A stretch of DNA of 58,552 nt, from NCBI GenBank assembly GCA_028692715.1, contig JAQUWU010000032.1, positions 1 through 58,552 of the forward strand, read 5' to 3'. Source of the stretch: Paludibacter sp. GTDB lineage: Bacteria; Bacteroidota; Bacteroidia; Bacteroidales; Paludibacteraceae. Numbering within the stretch: the first letter of the stretch is position 1; every line of letters starts with the position of its first letter. Both the position numbers and the translations under genes were made by a program. The notes beneath the pieces were generated by a model. The model did not search any database, had not been told where the DNA came from, and was given only the letters and a program-made list of their open reading frames with translations. Of this stretch, positions 14,783-23,541 are shown in pieces.

Positions 14783-15784
14783 ATGTCACATTCAAAGTAT
14801 TCTCCTTCAAAAGATCGTTATACTGACTCGGTAGGTTACCGTTATTGTGGAAAAAGCGGATTGCAACTTCCAACTATTTCGTTGGGATTATGGCATAATT
14901 TCGGGGATGTAGATGATGCCGAAGAGGCAGAGAAAATGTTGAAATATGCTTTTGATCAAGGTATTACTCATTTCGATTTAGCCAATAATTACGGAACACC
15001 ATTTGGTAGTGCCGAGAAAAACTTTGGTAAAATGATGAAGGATTTATTTTCTTCACATCGTGACGAAATGATTATAAGTACGAAGGCAGGTCATAACATG
15101 TGGGATGGACCTTATGGTGATGGCGGCTCTCGTAAGTATCTTATTGCCAGTTTAAACCAAAGTCTTAAACGAATGAAACTGGATTATGTTGATATATTTT
15201 ATTCGCACCGTTACGACCCTGAAACTCCTGTTGAGGAAACAATGGGAGCACTTTCGGACATGGTAAAACAAGGAAAGGCATTGTATGTGGGGATTTCAAA
15301 ATATCCAATAGAAAAAGCCCGTGAAGCCTATCGTATTTTGAAGGAAAACGGAACGCCTTGTCTGATTAATCAGGACAGATACAGTATTTTTACGCGCGAA
15401 GTAGAAAATGAAGTTATCCCACTGGCTAAAGAAAATGGTGTGGGATTTATCGCTTTTTCACCCTTGGCTCAGGGATTATTAAGCGATAAATATATGAATG
15501 GTATTCCGGAGAATTCTCGTGCCGCCCATAGTTATGGATTTTTACAAAAAAGTCAAATAACGGCAGAGAAAGTAGAAAAAATAAAAGCGTTAAACAAAAT
15601 GGCAGCACAGCGAGGACAAAGTCTTGCTCAAATGGCTTTAGCGTGGTTGTTGCGGTCAAATGATGTGAATTCGGTGATTGTTGGAACAAGTTCCGTGATT
15701 CAGTTGCAAAATAATATTGATGCGCTAAAAAATATTTCGTTCACTGATGATGAATTATGGAGAATTGGTGAGTTAGGAGTGTGA
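14783..15784 (+). CDS. Aldo/keto reductase, YghZ-like (L-glyceraldehyde 3-phosphate reductase family)
   Basis: 333 aa. It starts with the YghZ-type leader (YRYCGKSGLQLPTISLGLWHNFGDVDD). The catalytic tetrad can be placed: Asp in FDLANNYG, Tyr in the same segment, Lys in STKAGH, and His in YSHRYDP. The NADPH-binding end VIVGTSSVIQLQNNIDAL is normal. The AKR14 relatives reduce L-glyceraldehyde 3-phosphate and methylglyoxal with NADPH, a detoxification role in the cytoplasm. Length is typical. It stands alone in its strand context. Confidence 0.88.
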   Translation: MSHSKYSPSKDRYTDSVGYRYCGKSGLQLPTISLGLWHNFGDVDDAEEAEKMLKYAFDQGITHFDLANNYGTPFGSAEKNFGKMMKDLFSSHRDEMIISTKAGHNMWDGPYGDGGSRKYLIASLNQSLKRMKLDYVDIFYSHRYDPETPVEETMGALSDMVKQGKALYVGISKYPIEKAREAYRILKENGTPCLINQDRYSIFTREVENEVIPLAKENGVGFIAFSPLAQGLLSDKYMNGIPENSRAAHSYGFLQKSQITAEKVEKIKALNKMAAQRGQSLAQMALAWLLRSNDVNSVIVGTSSVIQLQNNIDALKNISFTDDELWRIGELGV

Positions 15785-15789
15785 GTCCA

Positions 15790-15843
15790 GTTTGTAAAGT
15801 AGATAAAGTTTGTAAAGTTAATAAAGTTTGTAAAGTTCAAAAG
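15790..15843 (+). repeat. Three tandem copies of an 18-bp repeat
   Basis: GTTTGTAAAGTAGATAAA (15790-15807), GTTTGTAAAGTTAATAAA (15808-15825) and GTTTGTAAAGTTCAAAAG (15826-15843) are in phase. They fill the gap between the aldo/keto reductase stop and the start of the lipoprotein gene, ending 5 bases before its ATG. Confidence 0.85.
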
Positions 15844-15848
15844 TTTAG

Positions 15849-16340
15849 ATGAAATGCAATTCGGTAAAACAATATATTTTATGCTTTTTACTTGCATTTT
15901 CCTTTTCGGGCTGCGATGATAATTACTATTCATCAATACCCGATGTACCTGTGTATCTAAAATTAAATCTAACCGCCACACATCCAACTTTCAAAAATAC
16001 ACCAAACCAATTTTTACTTTTTGAAAAGGATGAATATTATACTGATTATATCATTGGTTCTGGCTATGGTGGAGTGCTAGTGTATTCAGGATTAAGTCTC
16101 GACGATTCAGGAAATACCGTTTATTATGCATTTGATATGTCTTGTCCTTACGAAGCAGACAAAGATATTAAGGTTTATCCAAAAGAAGATGGATTTGGCG
16201 AAGTAGTTTGCGAAAAATGTGGTTCGATTTATAATCTCGGTTATGGATTTGGAAATCCGACTTCAGGTCCTTCCACTGAGTCTCTTAAACGTTATAAAGC
16301 TAAAACGAGTGGCTACGATTATTTGATTATTACTCGATAG
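15849..16340 (+). CDS. Rieske-fold lipoprotein with altered cluster ligands
   Basis: 163 aa. The lipobox FSFSGC puts the lipidated Cys at 22. The C-terminal half follows a Rieske domain: FDMSCPY at 96-101, VVCEKCGSIYNL at 119-130, then GNPTSGPSTESLKRYK, matching the family pattern of GPA-x-x-PLK-x-Y. The two histidines that bind iron in C-x-H and C-x-x-H are replaced by Tyr101 and Cys124. It therefore cannot bind a classical Rieske [2Fe-2S] centre; it may bind zinc, a different cluster or nothing. The gene abuts the convergent glycosyltransferase with zero bases between stops. Confidence 0.65.
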   Translation: MKCNSVKQYILCFLLAFSFSGCDDNYYSSIPDVPVYLKLNLTATHPTFKNTPNQFLLFEKDEYYTDYIIGSGYGGVLVYSGLSLDDSGNTVYYAFDMSCPYEADKDIKVYPKEDGFGEVVCEKCGSIYNLGYGFGNPTSGPSTESLKRYKAKTSGYDYLIITR

Positions 16341-17435
16341 CTACTTCCATTTTTTAGGTTTAAATAGTATACTTGTAATACCTACAAAAACAATATAAAA
16401 TGGATAAATTATTGATAATGGGATTGAATACAGCCATGTATTTTGCAATTGAAAAAACTTTTTTATTCTGACAAGAAAAAGATTATCGATAAAATACTTA
16501 AATAGAAATAAAGAGCCCAATAGAATTAAAGCAATAATATTGGAAAACGATAGAGCCAATAAAATTAGTTCCCATACACTAATTAGCAAAATCAAACAAG
16601 CAACGTAAATAATGTGCCAATCGTTATAAGCCGGGGATTTTGAAGCCCATCGACGACGTTGATGAATAAACTCACTTACCGATTTTGTAGGTTGAGCAGT
16701 CACAAAAACTGATTCTGATTTTAAAAAAATAATTTCACCCTCTCTTTTCTTTACACTTTGAAGTAAAAAAATATCATCACCGGATATTAATTCCTCATGT
16801 AAATCTTCTCTGCTGTTTAACCAGGTTTGTTTTGTAAATGCCAAGTTTGCAGCATTACATAAAATTGGTATTCCTACGCCTGCAGCTGCAGCTCCTGATG
16901 CAACAAGCGTTGAAAATTCAATGGCTTGTAAATGGGATAAAAAGTTGTCATCAGCCGATAACTTTACCGGACATATAATTAGATCAGCAGGATATTTTTG
17001 TTGATAACAAACAAGGGTCTCTAACCAATGGTATGAGGGGATACAATCTGCATCTGTAGTTACAATAAAATCTGATTTTGCTTTTAAAACGCCTTCTTTA
17101 AGAGCGTTTTTTTTGCCATAACCTTCAGCTTCAATCAACACAATTTTCGGAAAAACAGTCTGTGCATTTTTTATATAGCTTCGGGTTAAATCGGTTGAAT
17201 GATCATTCACCAATATTAATTCAAAGTTCTGATAACTTTGTTGAGCAATAGAAGAAATAAAATGTCGAATATTCTTTGCTTCGTTTCTACAGGGAACAAC
17301 TACTGAAATTGATATTTTTAAATTTTCATTTCCTTTCGGAACAAAGGTAAAAACCCTTTTCCACCCAATAATGAAAACAATAATCAGAGCAAGATATAAT
17401 GTAGAAATAATGATAGTTAATATTGTCAAAAACAT
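16341..17435 (-). CDS. Membrane-associated family 2 glycosyltransferase
   Basis: 364 aa. An N-terminal helix (TILTIIISTLYLALIIVFIIGW) precedes a GT-A domain with VVPCRNEAKNI, LILVNDHSTDLT, the DxD-type TTDADC, and GDDIFLLQ, then the Q-x-x-RW motif as HQRRRWASKS. Two to four C-terminal membrane helices follow. This is the layout of processive or lipid-linked GT2 enzymes in the inner membrane. The substrate is not evident. It lies 78 bases downstream of the BamA-like gene on the same strand and may be co-transcribed. Its stop codon is directly adjacent to that of the convergent lipoprotein gene. Confidence 0.88.
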   Translation of the reverse strand: MFLTILTIIISTLYLALIIVFIIGWKRVFTFVPKGNENLKISISVVVPCRNEAKNIRHFISSIAQQSYQNFELILVNDHSTDLTRSYIKNAQTVFPKIVLIEAEGYGKKNALKEGVLKAKSDFIVTTDADCIPSYHWLETLVCYQQKYPADLIICPVKLSADDNFLSHLQAIEFSTLVASGAAAAGVGIPILCNAANLAFTKQTWLNSREDLHEELISGDDIFLLQSVKKREGEIIFLKSESVFVTAQPTKSVSEFIHQRRRWASKSPAYNDWHIIYVACLILLISVWELILLALSFSNIIALILLGSLFLFKYFIDNLFLVRIKKFFQLQNTWLYSIPLSIIYPFYIVFVGITSILFKPKKWK

Positions 17436-17513
17436 AATTTAGCGGCACAAATTCAGTGTCTGAAAAGAGGATTTAGTTCTAAAAATACAGTTAAACCAAA
17501 CAAGAGTCAAGCA

Positions 17514-18788
17514 TTAGAACAAATAATTCAATCCAATATAAAATCCGGTATTTCCATCCTGGACATTAAATGCTTTACCAAAATCAGCTGAGATAATAAA
17601 ATTCTCGTTCCATCCTACTTTTAATCCAATACCGGCACTTGAATGAAATTTACCAGCCTGATAGTCATTAAAATAAATTGCATTATCAGTAGCCGAAACA
17701 AGTGATAAATCCATATCAATTGGTTTAATTATTAATCCTGAATCAAAAAACACATTTGTTCCAAGATAAAAACTTTGATTCAACCAATCGAAACGAAGAA
17801 ATTTATACCTGAATTCGAAATTACCAAATCCTACAGCATCACCAATTACTCTATTGCGCAAGACTCCGCGTATTGAACTTTTTCCTCCTAGTCCCTGATT
17901 CGAAGCCGCTATCAAATAACTTGTTATAAGCTCCGGTTGTGCATAATAAGGGACTTTGTCATTGCCAAGTGTCATTTGATAATCAAGACGATAAGCAAAC
18001 TGTAAATCTTTTGCTAAAGTAAAATATTGGCGATGAATAACAGCCATTTTTGTGTGAGGAAAATCCTGATTAACCAGCTTTGGAGCAGTTTGAATTACTG
18101 CTTCAGTAAAAATTCCTTTTGTTGGACAAGCCAGCTGGTCGCGAGTATCAAATTTTAGTCCTACTTTAAAATAATTGATGCTTCCACCTGTGGCTTCATT
18201 GGCATCGATTAAACCCCATAAAATATATTTTTGATATAAACTCCCTCCGGGAACAGCTGAACCAAATTTCGTAACATCAACCGTATCCATCTTGAAGTTA
18301 TAGAAAGCATAACCGGCTACCCAACCAAATTTTGACTCACCAAAATAACCCTGAAAATCGGCTTTAATTCTGAACGTATTTTTTTGGTTTTTATAATAAT
18401 TACGATAATCATTGCTGTTTGCTACATCATAAGCACTTTGATACCCGTTAAATCCGTAAAAATCGGACATTTGATCCGGAACATAAGCTATATCCAGTGT
18501 TGATCGAACTTTGGGAATTAGACTTTCTGAATCGTAACGTAAGCGTGCAATTGTAGAACCTTTGGTATAGGTAGATAATTCCATATATAAGGAATGATTA
18601 TATTTCGGATAATTTGTGCCATCGCCATAATCATATAAATTTACCAAAGCCCCATATTGAAAACCCAAATCTGAATCGTAAGAAATGGCAGGTAAAGCGC
18701 CAAAACCAAAACCTTTTTTTGTTTTTTGTTGAGAATAAACGGTGCTTACAGTCAGAATTAAGCTTAGAAGAAGGATACTTTTTCTCAT
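17514..18788 (-). CDS. BamA/TamA-family outer membrane protein (surface antigen domain)
   Basis: 424 aa. A signal peptide (MRKSILLLSLILTVSTVYSQQ) is followed directly by a barrel without POTRA repeats. Barrel features include GFGFGALPAISYDSDLGFQYGALVNLYDYGDG, KVGLKFDTRDQLACPTKGIFTEAVIQ (the D-x-R-x-x-x-P-x-x-G strand turn of the surface antigen family), RGVLRNRVIGDAVGFGNFEFRYKF, and a terminal aromatic strand (YIGLNYLF). It is likely an outer-membrane channel or assembly-type barrel; without POTRA domains it is unlikely to be BamA itself. No substrate can be inferred. Confidence 0.82.
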   Translation of the reverse strand: MRKSILLLSLILTVSTVYSQQKTKKGFGFGALPAISYDSDLGFQYGALVNLYDYGDGTNYPKYNHSLYMELSTYTKGSTIARLRYDSESLIPKVRSTLDIAYVPDQMSDFYGFNGYQSAYDVANSNDYRNYYKNQKNTFRIKADFQGYFGESKFGWVAGYAFYNFKMDTVDVTKFGSAVPGGSLYQKYILWGLIDANEATGGSINYFKVGLKFDTRDQLACPTKGIFTEAVIQTAPKLVNQDFPHTKMAVIHRQYFTLAKDLQFAYRLDYQMTLGNDKVPYYAQPELITSYLIAASNQGLGGKSSIRGVLRNRVIGDAVGFGNFEFRYKFLRFDWLNQSFYLGTNVFFDSGLIIKPIDMDLSLVSATDNAIYFNDYQAGKFHSSAGIGLKVGWNENFIISADFGKAFNVQDGNTGFYIGLNYLF

Positions 18789-19085
18789 GTTTTTATTTAT
18801 TTGTGATTTAACCTCATGAAATCCAATCAGTAAAACAATATCACAGTATTAAAATTAAGTTTTGCCTATTTTGCGAAATACTAAATAATATCAATTGCAC
18901 ATAATATAGTCTTATTTTGACCCTACTTGCTGCAAACAAGTTAATGTCATTGTTCTATTTATACATTCCGATACTCGGAATTTTCGCTTCGATACAATCG
19001 GCATTTACAACAGTACATTTAAAAATAGTTTTGGGCTATTGTATAAATATAGTTGGTATAACATAAAAGTTCGTGCCAAAGATAT
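18789..19085. other. Leader/intergenic region upstream of the BamA-like gene
   Basis: About 300 bases without a gene. A minus-strand TATCTTTG lies at plus 19077-19084, about 290 bases before the ATG, and could give a long leader. A 17-base palindrome ATTCCGA-tac-TCGGAAT sits at 18965-18981 inside it, followed by TTTT on the plus side. Its role is unknown. Confidence 0.4.
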
Positions 19086-19112
19086 AAAAAAAAGTACACC
19101 GTGGCGTACTTT
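19086..19112 (-). terminator. Terminator of the Fur/PerR gene
   Basis: AAAGTAC at 19091-19097 pairs with GTACTTT at 19106-19112. On the minus strand the hairpin is followed by eight T (A-run 19086-19093). Confidence 0.7.
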
Positions 19113-19141
19113 CTATATTTTTTTAAATGTCGGAATTTTTA

Positions 19142-19558
19142 CTAATTTTCTTTACATGAATTGCAAATGCCTGAATAAGAAATCTCTACAGCCTGAATTT
19201 TAAATTTGTCTGATTCGGGAAATTGAAAATATTCCGGATTGACGTTGAACAAATCAAAAACTTTTCCGCAACTATTACACCTGAAATGTGCATGTTTTGA
19301 TATATCTACATCATATCGAGCATTTTTTTCATCGATTGCCAGAGCTTGTACAGCACCTTTTTCAACAAATAAATCAAGGGTGTTGTAAACGGTAGTTTTT
19401 GATAATGTAGGCATATTTGGACTTAACGCCATGTAAATCTCATCAATAGTTGGATGAATTCTGTTGTTTAATAGAAATTCCATAACTGCAGTACGTTGTA
19501 CTGACGGTTTAATGGAAAATTTCAACAGGTAATTGTGTGTTTGAAGTGTTTGGTTCAT
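19142..19558 (-). CDS. Fur-family transcriptional regulator (PerR-like)
   Basis: 138 aa from ATG at 19558 (MNQTLQTHNYLL); the frame to 19588 lies over the promoter. The winged-helix part (SVQRTAVMEFLLNNRIHPTIDEIY and SKTTVYNTLDLFVEKGAV) is typical. The HAHFRCNSCG segment provides a His-rich sensing patch plus CxxC, and the last residues hold the second CxxC (CNSC), so a structural zinc site is complete. The order and spacing suggest PerR (peroxide) rather than iron-sensing Fur, but that is inference. A palindrome matching the 7-1-7 boxes of the family lies about 100 bases upstream. Confidence 0.85.
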   Translation of the reverse strand: MNQTLQTHNYLLKFSIKPSVQRTAVMEFLLNNRIHPTIDEIYMALSPNMPTLSKTTVYNTLDLFVEKGAVQALAIDEKNARYDVDISKHAHFRCNSCGKVFDLFNVNPEYFQFPESDKFKIQAVEISYSGICNSCKEN

Positions 19559-19590
19559 AATCTTTGTATGTATAGGTTGCAAATACAATA

Positions 19591-19598
19591 CAAAGATA
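19591..19598 (-). promoter_or_regulatory. -7 element of the Fur/PerR gene
   Basis: TATCTTTG on the minus strand, 33 bases before the ATG at 19558. Confidence 0.55.
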
Positions 19599-19658
19599 AT
19601 AATTAATTGTAAAATAAATAGCCTAATAGAGGCAAAACTTTAGTATTAAGACAAAATA

Positions 19659-19671
19659 TGTAATAATTACA
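19659..19671. promoter_or_regulatory. Candidate Fur/PerR-family box
   Basis: TGTAAT-A-ATTACA is a perfect 13-base palindrome; with one flanking base on each side it fits the 7-1-7 layout of Fur/PerR boxes (compare TTATAATnATTATAA). It is 60 bases upstream of the regulator's -7 element, so autoregulation is possible, although the distance is large for direct occlusion. Confidence 0.4.
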
Positions 19672-19710
19672 AAAATGTATATAAAGTAATAATTTGTAAA
19701 TTTGCACAAA

Positions 19711-19747
19711 AAAAAGTCGCAATTTATTGTAATTGCGACTTTTTTTA
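19711..19747 (-). terminator. Terminator of mdh
   Basis: A perfect 14-bp stem (AAAAAGTCGCAATT with AATTGCGACTTTTT, loop TATTGT) with T-runs on both sides lies 17 bases past the mdh stop. It would work on both strands. Confidence 0.8.
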
Positions 19748-19763
19748 ATTTTATAGGATTGGA

Positions 19764-20705
19764 TTACAATACCTTGATTTCTTTCAATACATTATTTGTA
19801 GCGCGTACTGCAGCAGCACTTTTTTCAAATAACGCTTTTTCCTCAGTATTTAGTTTATAATCAATAATTTCTTCTACACCATTTTTGCCAATAAGTACGG
19901 GAACACCGATACAAATATCATTTTGACCGTATTCGCCTTCCAAATATACACAGCAAGGAATAATTTTCTTTTGGTCGTGAATAATTGATTCTACCAAATA
20001 AGCAGCAGCAGCTCCCGGAGCATACCATGCTGAAGTCCCAAGCAAACCAGTTAATGTAGCTCCACCAACCATTGTATCAGCAACCACTTTATCAAGTGTT
20101 TCTTTTGCTAAAACATCTGCTATTGGGCGACCTTTATAATTAGCAAAGCGTGTTAATGGAATCATAGTTGTATCACCGTGTCCACCAATAACCATTCCTT
20201 CAACTTCGTTTGGATTTGCATTCAAGGCTTTGCTCAAATAACATTTAAAACGTGAACTATCCAAAGCTCCACCCATGCCAATCACTTTGTTTTTTGGAAG
20301 ACCTGTTGCTTTCAATGCAAGATAAGTCATTGTATCCATTGGGTTGCTCACTACAACGATAATTGCATTTGGTGAAAACTTAAGAATGTTATCAGATACG
20401 TTTTTTACAATACCTGCGTTTACACCAATTAATTCTTCACGAGTCATACCGGGTTTACGGGGGATTCCTGAAGTGATAACAACTACATCGGAATTCGCTG
20501 TTTGAGAATAATCGTTGGTGCAACCAACAATTGTTGAGTCGAAACCTAATAAAGCTGCGGTTTGAGTCATGTCAAGTGCTTTCCCTTCCGAAACACCTTC
20601 TTTGACATCTAACATTACTATCTGGTCAGCTACTTCGTTGAATGCTAATACATTTGCACATGTGGCACCTACATTCCCGGCACCTACTACGGTTACTTTT
20701 GACAT
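19764..20705 (-). CDS. mdh: Malate dehydrogenase
   Basis: 313 aa NAD-dependent enzyme interconverting malate and oxaloacetate. The Rossmann loop VGAGNVGATCA is at residues about 6-16. The substrate-binding Arg pair is in SGIPRKPGMTREEL, and the catalytic Asp/His are supplied by the SNPMDTMTYLALKATG region and GGHGDTTMIP. The GMTREEL signature indicates the LDH-like MDH type common in Bacteroidetes. The Asp ending beta-2 (MLDVKEG) favours NAD over NADP. It is transcribed alone from a TATCTTTG promoter. Confidence 0.95.
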   Translation of the reverse strand: MSKVTVVGAGNVGATCANVLAFNEVADQIVMLDVKEGVSEGKALDMTQTAALLGFDSTIVGCTNDYSQTANSDVVVITSGIPRKPGMTREELIGVNAGIVKNVSDNILKFSPNAIIVVVSNPMDTMTYLALKATGLPKNKVIGMGGALDSSRFKCYLSKALNANPNEVEGMVIGGHGDTTMIPLTRFANYKGRPIADVLAKETLDKVVADTMVGGATLTGLLGTSAWYAPGAAAAYLVESIIHDQKKIIPCCVYLEGEYGQNDICIGVPVLIGKNGVEEIIDYKLNTEEKALFEKSAAAVRATNNVLKEIKVL

Positions 20706-20753
20706 AATTAATCTTTTTTATTTAATGGTTGAAATTCCAATTTTTTTGAGGCA

Positions 20754-20761
20754 CAAAGATA
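20754..20761 (-). promoter_or_regulatory. mdh -7 element
   Basis: TATCTTTG on the minus strand, 49 bases before the mdh ATG. No clear -33 element. Confidence 0.5.
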
Positions 20762-20872
20762 CAAATTTATATTTATTAAAGAAAAATTTCTTTATTATTT
20801 AATCAATATAATTACTACTTATTTTATCAAATTAGTGGGCGTAAATATACAAGATTTATCTAACTTTTTTAG

Positions 20873-20880
20873 TACCTTTG
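20873..20880 (+). promoter_or_regulatory. pgk -7 element
   Basis: TACCTTTG fits TAnnTTTG. It lies about 205 bases upstream of the pgk ATG, implying a long leader. Confidence 0.5.
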
Positions 20881-21085
20881 TGGCTTAAATCAAAGAAATT
20901 GAGCTTTAATTTAACTGCTTGCAAATAAGATAAATATAATTTAAGTAAAAAATATAATTATATGAAAGAACCTGCAAAAAGTTATCTTATTATAGATATG
21001 TTACAAGTAATTAAACATATCTAGGATTTAAAAGTTCAAAAAACTGTTACAAGACAAATTATTAATCACTCAAAATATTAACAGT
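20881..21085 (+). promoter_or_regulatory. Long structured leader of pgk
   Basis: About 200 bases of 5' untranslated RNA. AATAAGATAA (20924-20933) can pair with TTATCTTATT (20982-20991), and AGATATGTT (20994-21002) with AACATATCT (21014-21022). A 20-codon open frame overlaps both right arms (see next entry). This resembles a leader where translation changes RNA folding, but there is no U-run terminator in it, so attenuation is speculative. Confidence 0.35.
20962..21024 (+). CDS. Possible 20-aa leader peptide upstream of pgk
   Basis: ATG at 20962 to TAG at 21022-21024 encodes MKEPAKSYLIIDMLQVIKHI. It overlaps two of the leader's stem-forming segments. No ribosome-binding site stands out, and there is no family to compare with. 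It could be a regulatory upstream frame or chance. Confidence 0.25.
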   Translation: MKEPAKSYLIIDMLQVIKHI

Positions 21086-22345
21086 ATGCAAACTATTGAC
21101 AAATTTAATTTTGCGGGTAAAAAAGCATTCGTTCGTGTTGATTTCAATGTTCCTCTGAACGAAAATGCTGAAATAACAGATGATAACCGTATCCGTGCAG
21201 CATTACCTACCTTAAAAAAGATTTTGGCTGATGGTGGAAGCGTAATTATTGCTTCTCACATGGGTCGCCCTAAAAAAAATCCTGACACAAAGTACTCATT
21301 AAAAGCAATTTTGGCTCATGTATCCGAACTCCTTGGTGTTGATGTGAAATTTGCACCCGATTGTGTTGGAGACGAAGCCGCTAAAATGGCCTCCGAACTT
21401 AAAGCAGGAGAAGCTTTATTATTAGAAAATCTTCGCTTTTATGCTGAAGAAGAAGGTAAACCTCGTGGCGAATTTGCAAACGACGAAGAAAAAGCTGCTG
21501 CCAAAAAAGTAGTAAAAGAAAGTCAGAAAGCATTCACTGCAAAATTAGCTTCTTATGCCGATTGTTACGTAAACGATGCTTTTGGAACAGCGCATCGCGC
21601 TCACGCTTCTACCGCATTAATTGCTAAATATTTCAACGAAGATAGCAGAATGTTCGGTTACTTAATGGAAAAAGAAGTAATTGCAGTACAAAAAGTAATG
21701 ACTGATACGGCTCGTCCTTTTACAGCAATTATGGGTGGATCTAAAGTTTCGTCAAAAATCGAAATTATTGAAAACCTATTGACTAAAGTTGATAATTTGA
21801 TTATTGCCGGTGGCATGACTTACACATTTACCAAAGCAATGGGCGGTAAAATCGGAAATTCAATTTGCGAAAACGATAAATTGGAAATGGCTCTTGATTT
21901 ATTGGAAAAAGCAAAAAAAAATAATGTAAAAATAGTGTTGGCGGTGGATGCAAAAATAGCTGATTCATTCAGTAATGATGCAAAAACAGCATTTGTGCCT
22001 GTGGATGAGATTCCGGATAACTGGCAAGGTTTGGATATCGGTCCTAAAACGGAAAAAATCTTTGGCGACGTAATTAAAGCATCTAAAACCATTCTATGGA
22101 ATGGTCCAACAGGTGTATTCGAATTTGATAACTTTACGCATGGCTCACTTTCAGTGGGCGAAGCAATTGTTGAAGCAACTAAAAATGGAGCATTTTCGCT
22201 TGTAGGTGGTGGTGATTCTGTGGCTTGTGTAAATAAATTTGGTTTGGCCGATGGTGTCTCTTATGTCTCTACAGGTGGTGGCGCATTGCTCGAAGCTATT
22301 GAAGGACGTGTATTGCCCGGAATTGAAGCAATTCGAGGTTTCTAA
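21086..22345 (+). CDS. pgk: Phosphoglycerate kinase
   Basis: 419 aa glycolytic enzyme transferring phosphate from 1,3-bisphosphoglycerate to ADP. The N-domain has RVDFNVPLN (residues about 17-25), the basic patch ASHMGRPKK, and [12 protein letters not shown]; the hinge and C-domain have [27 protein letters not shown] and the nucleotide loop [14 protein letters not shown]. Length and motifs are normal for the family. It has its own long leader and terminator. Confidence 0.97.
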   Translation: MQTIDKFNFAGKKAFVRVDFNVPLNENAEITDDNRIRAALPTLKKILADGGSVIIASHMGRPKKNPDTKYSLKAILAHVSELLGVDVKFAPDCVGDEAAKMASELKAGEALLLENLRFYAEEEGKPRGEFANDEEKAAAKKVVKESQKAFTAKLASYADCYVNDAFGTAHRAHASTALIAKYFNEDSRMFGYLMEKEVIAVQKVMTDTARPFTAIMGGSKVSSKIEIIENLLTKVDNLIIAGGMTYTFTKAMGGKIGNSICENDKLEMALDLLEKAKKNNVKIVLAVDAKIADSFSNDAKTAFVPVDEIPDNWQGLDIGPKTEKIFGDVIKASKTILWNGPTGVFEFDNFTHGSLSVGEAIVEATKNGAFSLVGGGDSVACVNKFGLADGVSYVSTGGGALLEAIEGRVLPGIEAIRGF

Positions 22346-22369
22346 TTTTTTTTATAATACTTCCAAAAG

Positions 22370-22406
22370 GCTGTAAGAAATTCATTTTTCTTACAGCTTT
22401 TTTTTT
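22370..22406 (+). terminator. Terminator of pgk
   Basis: GCTGTAAGAAA at 22370-22380 pairs with TTTCTTACAGC at 22387-22397, followed by nine T. Confidence 0.85.
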
Positions 22407-22482
22407 GTTGCTAAAACAAAAAAAAAGTCGTATTTATTGAAAATTTATTTCCATTAAAATGATTTTATTCCGAAATTATTTT

Positions 22483-22501
22483 ATCTTTGCACACGTTTGT
22501 A
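22483..22501 (+). promoter_or_regulatory. Promoter and possible operator of the LacI-type regulator
   Basis: TATCTTTG at 22483-22490 is the -7 element. Its last G begins GCACACGTTTGT (22490-22501), which matches the perfect palindrome GCACACGTGTGC found in front of fucU in 10 of 12 positions. Binding here would overlap the transcription start and suggests autoregulation. Confidence 0.5.
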
Positions 22502-22517
22502 TTTTTTCTTCTGATCT

Positions 22518-23522
22518 ATGAATAAACGAATCACAATAAAAGACATAGCCAAAGAACTGAATATCCATCATTCAACGGTTTCGCGAGCATTACGCAACGA
22601 TCCTAGAGTGAATGAGAAAACGCGTGATGTCGTTTTGGCCTATGCCCGTGAGCACGAATATCAGACCAATATGAACGCTGTGCAACTTCGTGGTACCAGC
22701 AACAACGCTATTGCACTAATTGTCCCAAACATTAACCACTCCTTTTTTGCCGACGTTATTAGTCAACTCACCAATATTGCCTTTCAAAAAGGTTATGTAA
22801 TTTCTGTTTTTCAGTCCAACGAAAAATACGAACAGGAAAAAGAAATTATAAATACCATCATTCAACATAATTTTGCCGGAGTCATTGTTTCAATAGCAAA
22901 AGACACGCAGAAAAGTGATCATTTCCGATTGTTGAAGAAATTTGGAATCCCCTTGGTGTTTTTCGATCGGGTTTGTGAAGATATTATCGCACCAAAGGTT
23001 ATTGTAAATAATTATGATATAACCGCCTCAGCAACTGAATGGCTGATAAAAAAAGGCTATAGTCGTATTGCTCATATTACTGGAACAAATATTATTAATG
23101 TTTTTAGAAACAGAGATCAGGGTTATCAGGATACATTAAATAAGTTCAATCTCGTTTACAAAAATTCGATTGAAATAAAAAAAGATTTTTCCATCGAAAT
23201 TGGAAAAGAAGTATTTCAAAAACTATGGAGCTCAACTCAACGTCCTGATGCCATCATTTCTTCGTCAGTAAATCTTACTTTAGGTATTTTAGTTCAAGCA
23301 AAAATACTGGGCGTAAAAATACCTGAGGAACTGGGACTTATCACATTCGGAAATATGATGACATCTGAAATTTACCAACCTCAGATTACTACTATTGAAC
23401 AACAGGAAACTGAAATTGCTCAGACAACTTTTGAACTGTTAGAAGATATGATTGCAAACAATAACAATCAGATAATTGTTAAAGAAATTAAAGCTCAGTT
23501 GATTCTCAGAGAATCTTGCTAA
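22518..23522 (+). CDS. LacI-family transcriptional regulator of the fucose locus
   Basis: 334 aa. The N-terminal HTH is canonical (ITIKDIAKELNIHHSTVSRALRNDPRVNEKTR) with the hinge helix following near residues 50-60. The rest is a periplasmic-binding-protein-like sensor domain (IALIVPNINHSFFADVISQ, GVIVSIAKDTQ, ELGLITFGN, ITTIEQQETEIA). It is first in a run of same-strand sugar genes and probably senses fucose or a derivative. It likely binds the 12-bp palindrome just downstream of its own stop; that assignment is inference. Confidence 0.88.
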   Translation: MNKRITIKDIAKELNIHHSTVSRALRNDPRVNEKTRDVVLAYAREHEYQTNMNAVQLRGTSNNAIALIVPNINHSFFADVISQLTNIAFQKGYVISVFQSNEKYEQEKEIINTIIQHNFAGVIVSIAKDTQKSDHFRLLKKFGIPLVFFDRVCEDIIAPKVIVNNYDITASATEWLIKKGYSRIAHITGTNIINVFRNRDQGYQDTLNKFNLVYKNSIEIKKDFSIEIGKEVFQKLWSSTQRPDAIISSSVNLTLGILVQAKILGVKIPEELGLITFGNMMTSEIYQPQITTIEQQETEIAQTTFELLEDMIANNNNQIIVKEIKAQLILRESC

Positions 23523-23541
23523 GTAAATATTATATAAACAT

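Noticed and set aside
19697-19704. TAAATTTG as a plus-strand promoter
   Set aside because: It matches TAnnTTTG, but the transcript would begin within the mdh terminator hairpin and no -33 element is present.
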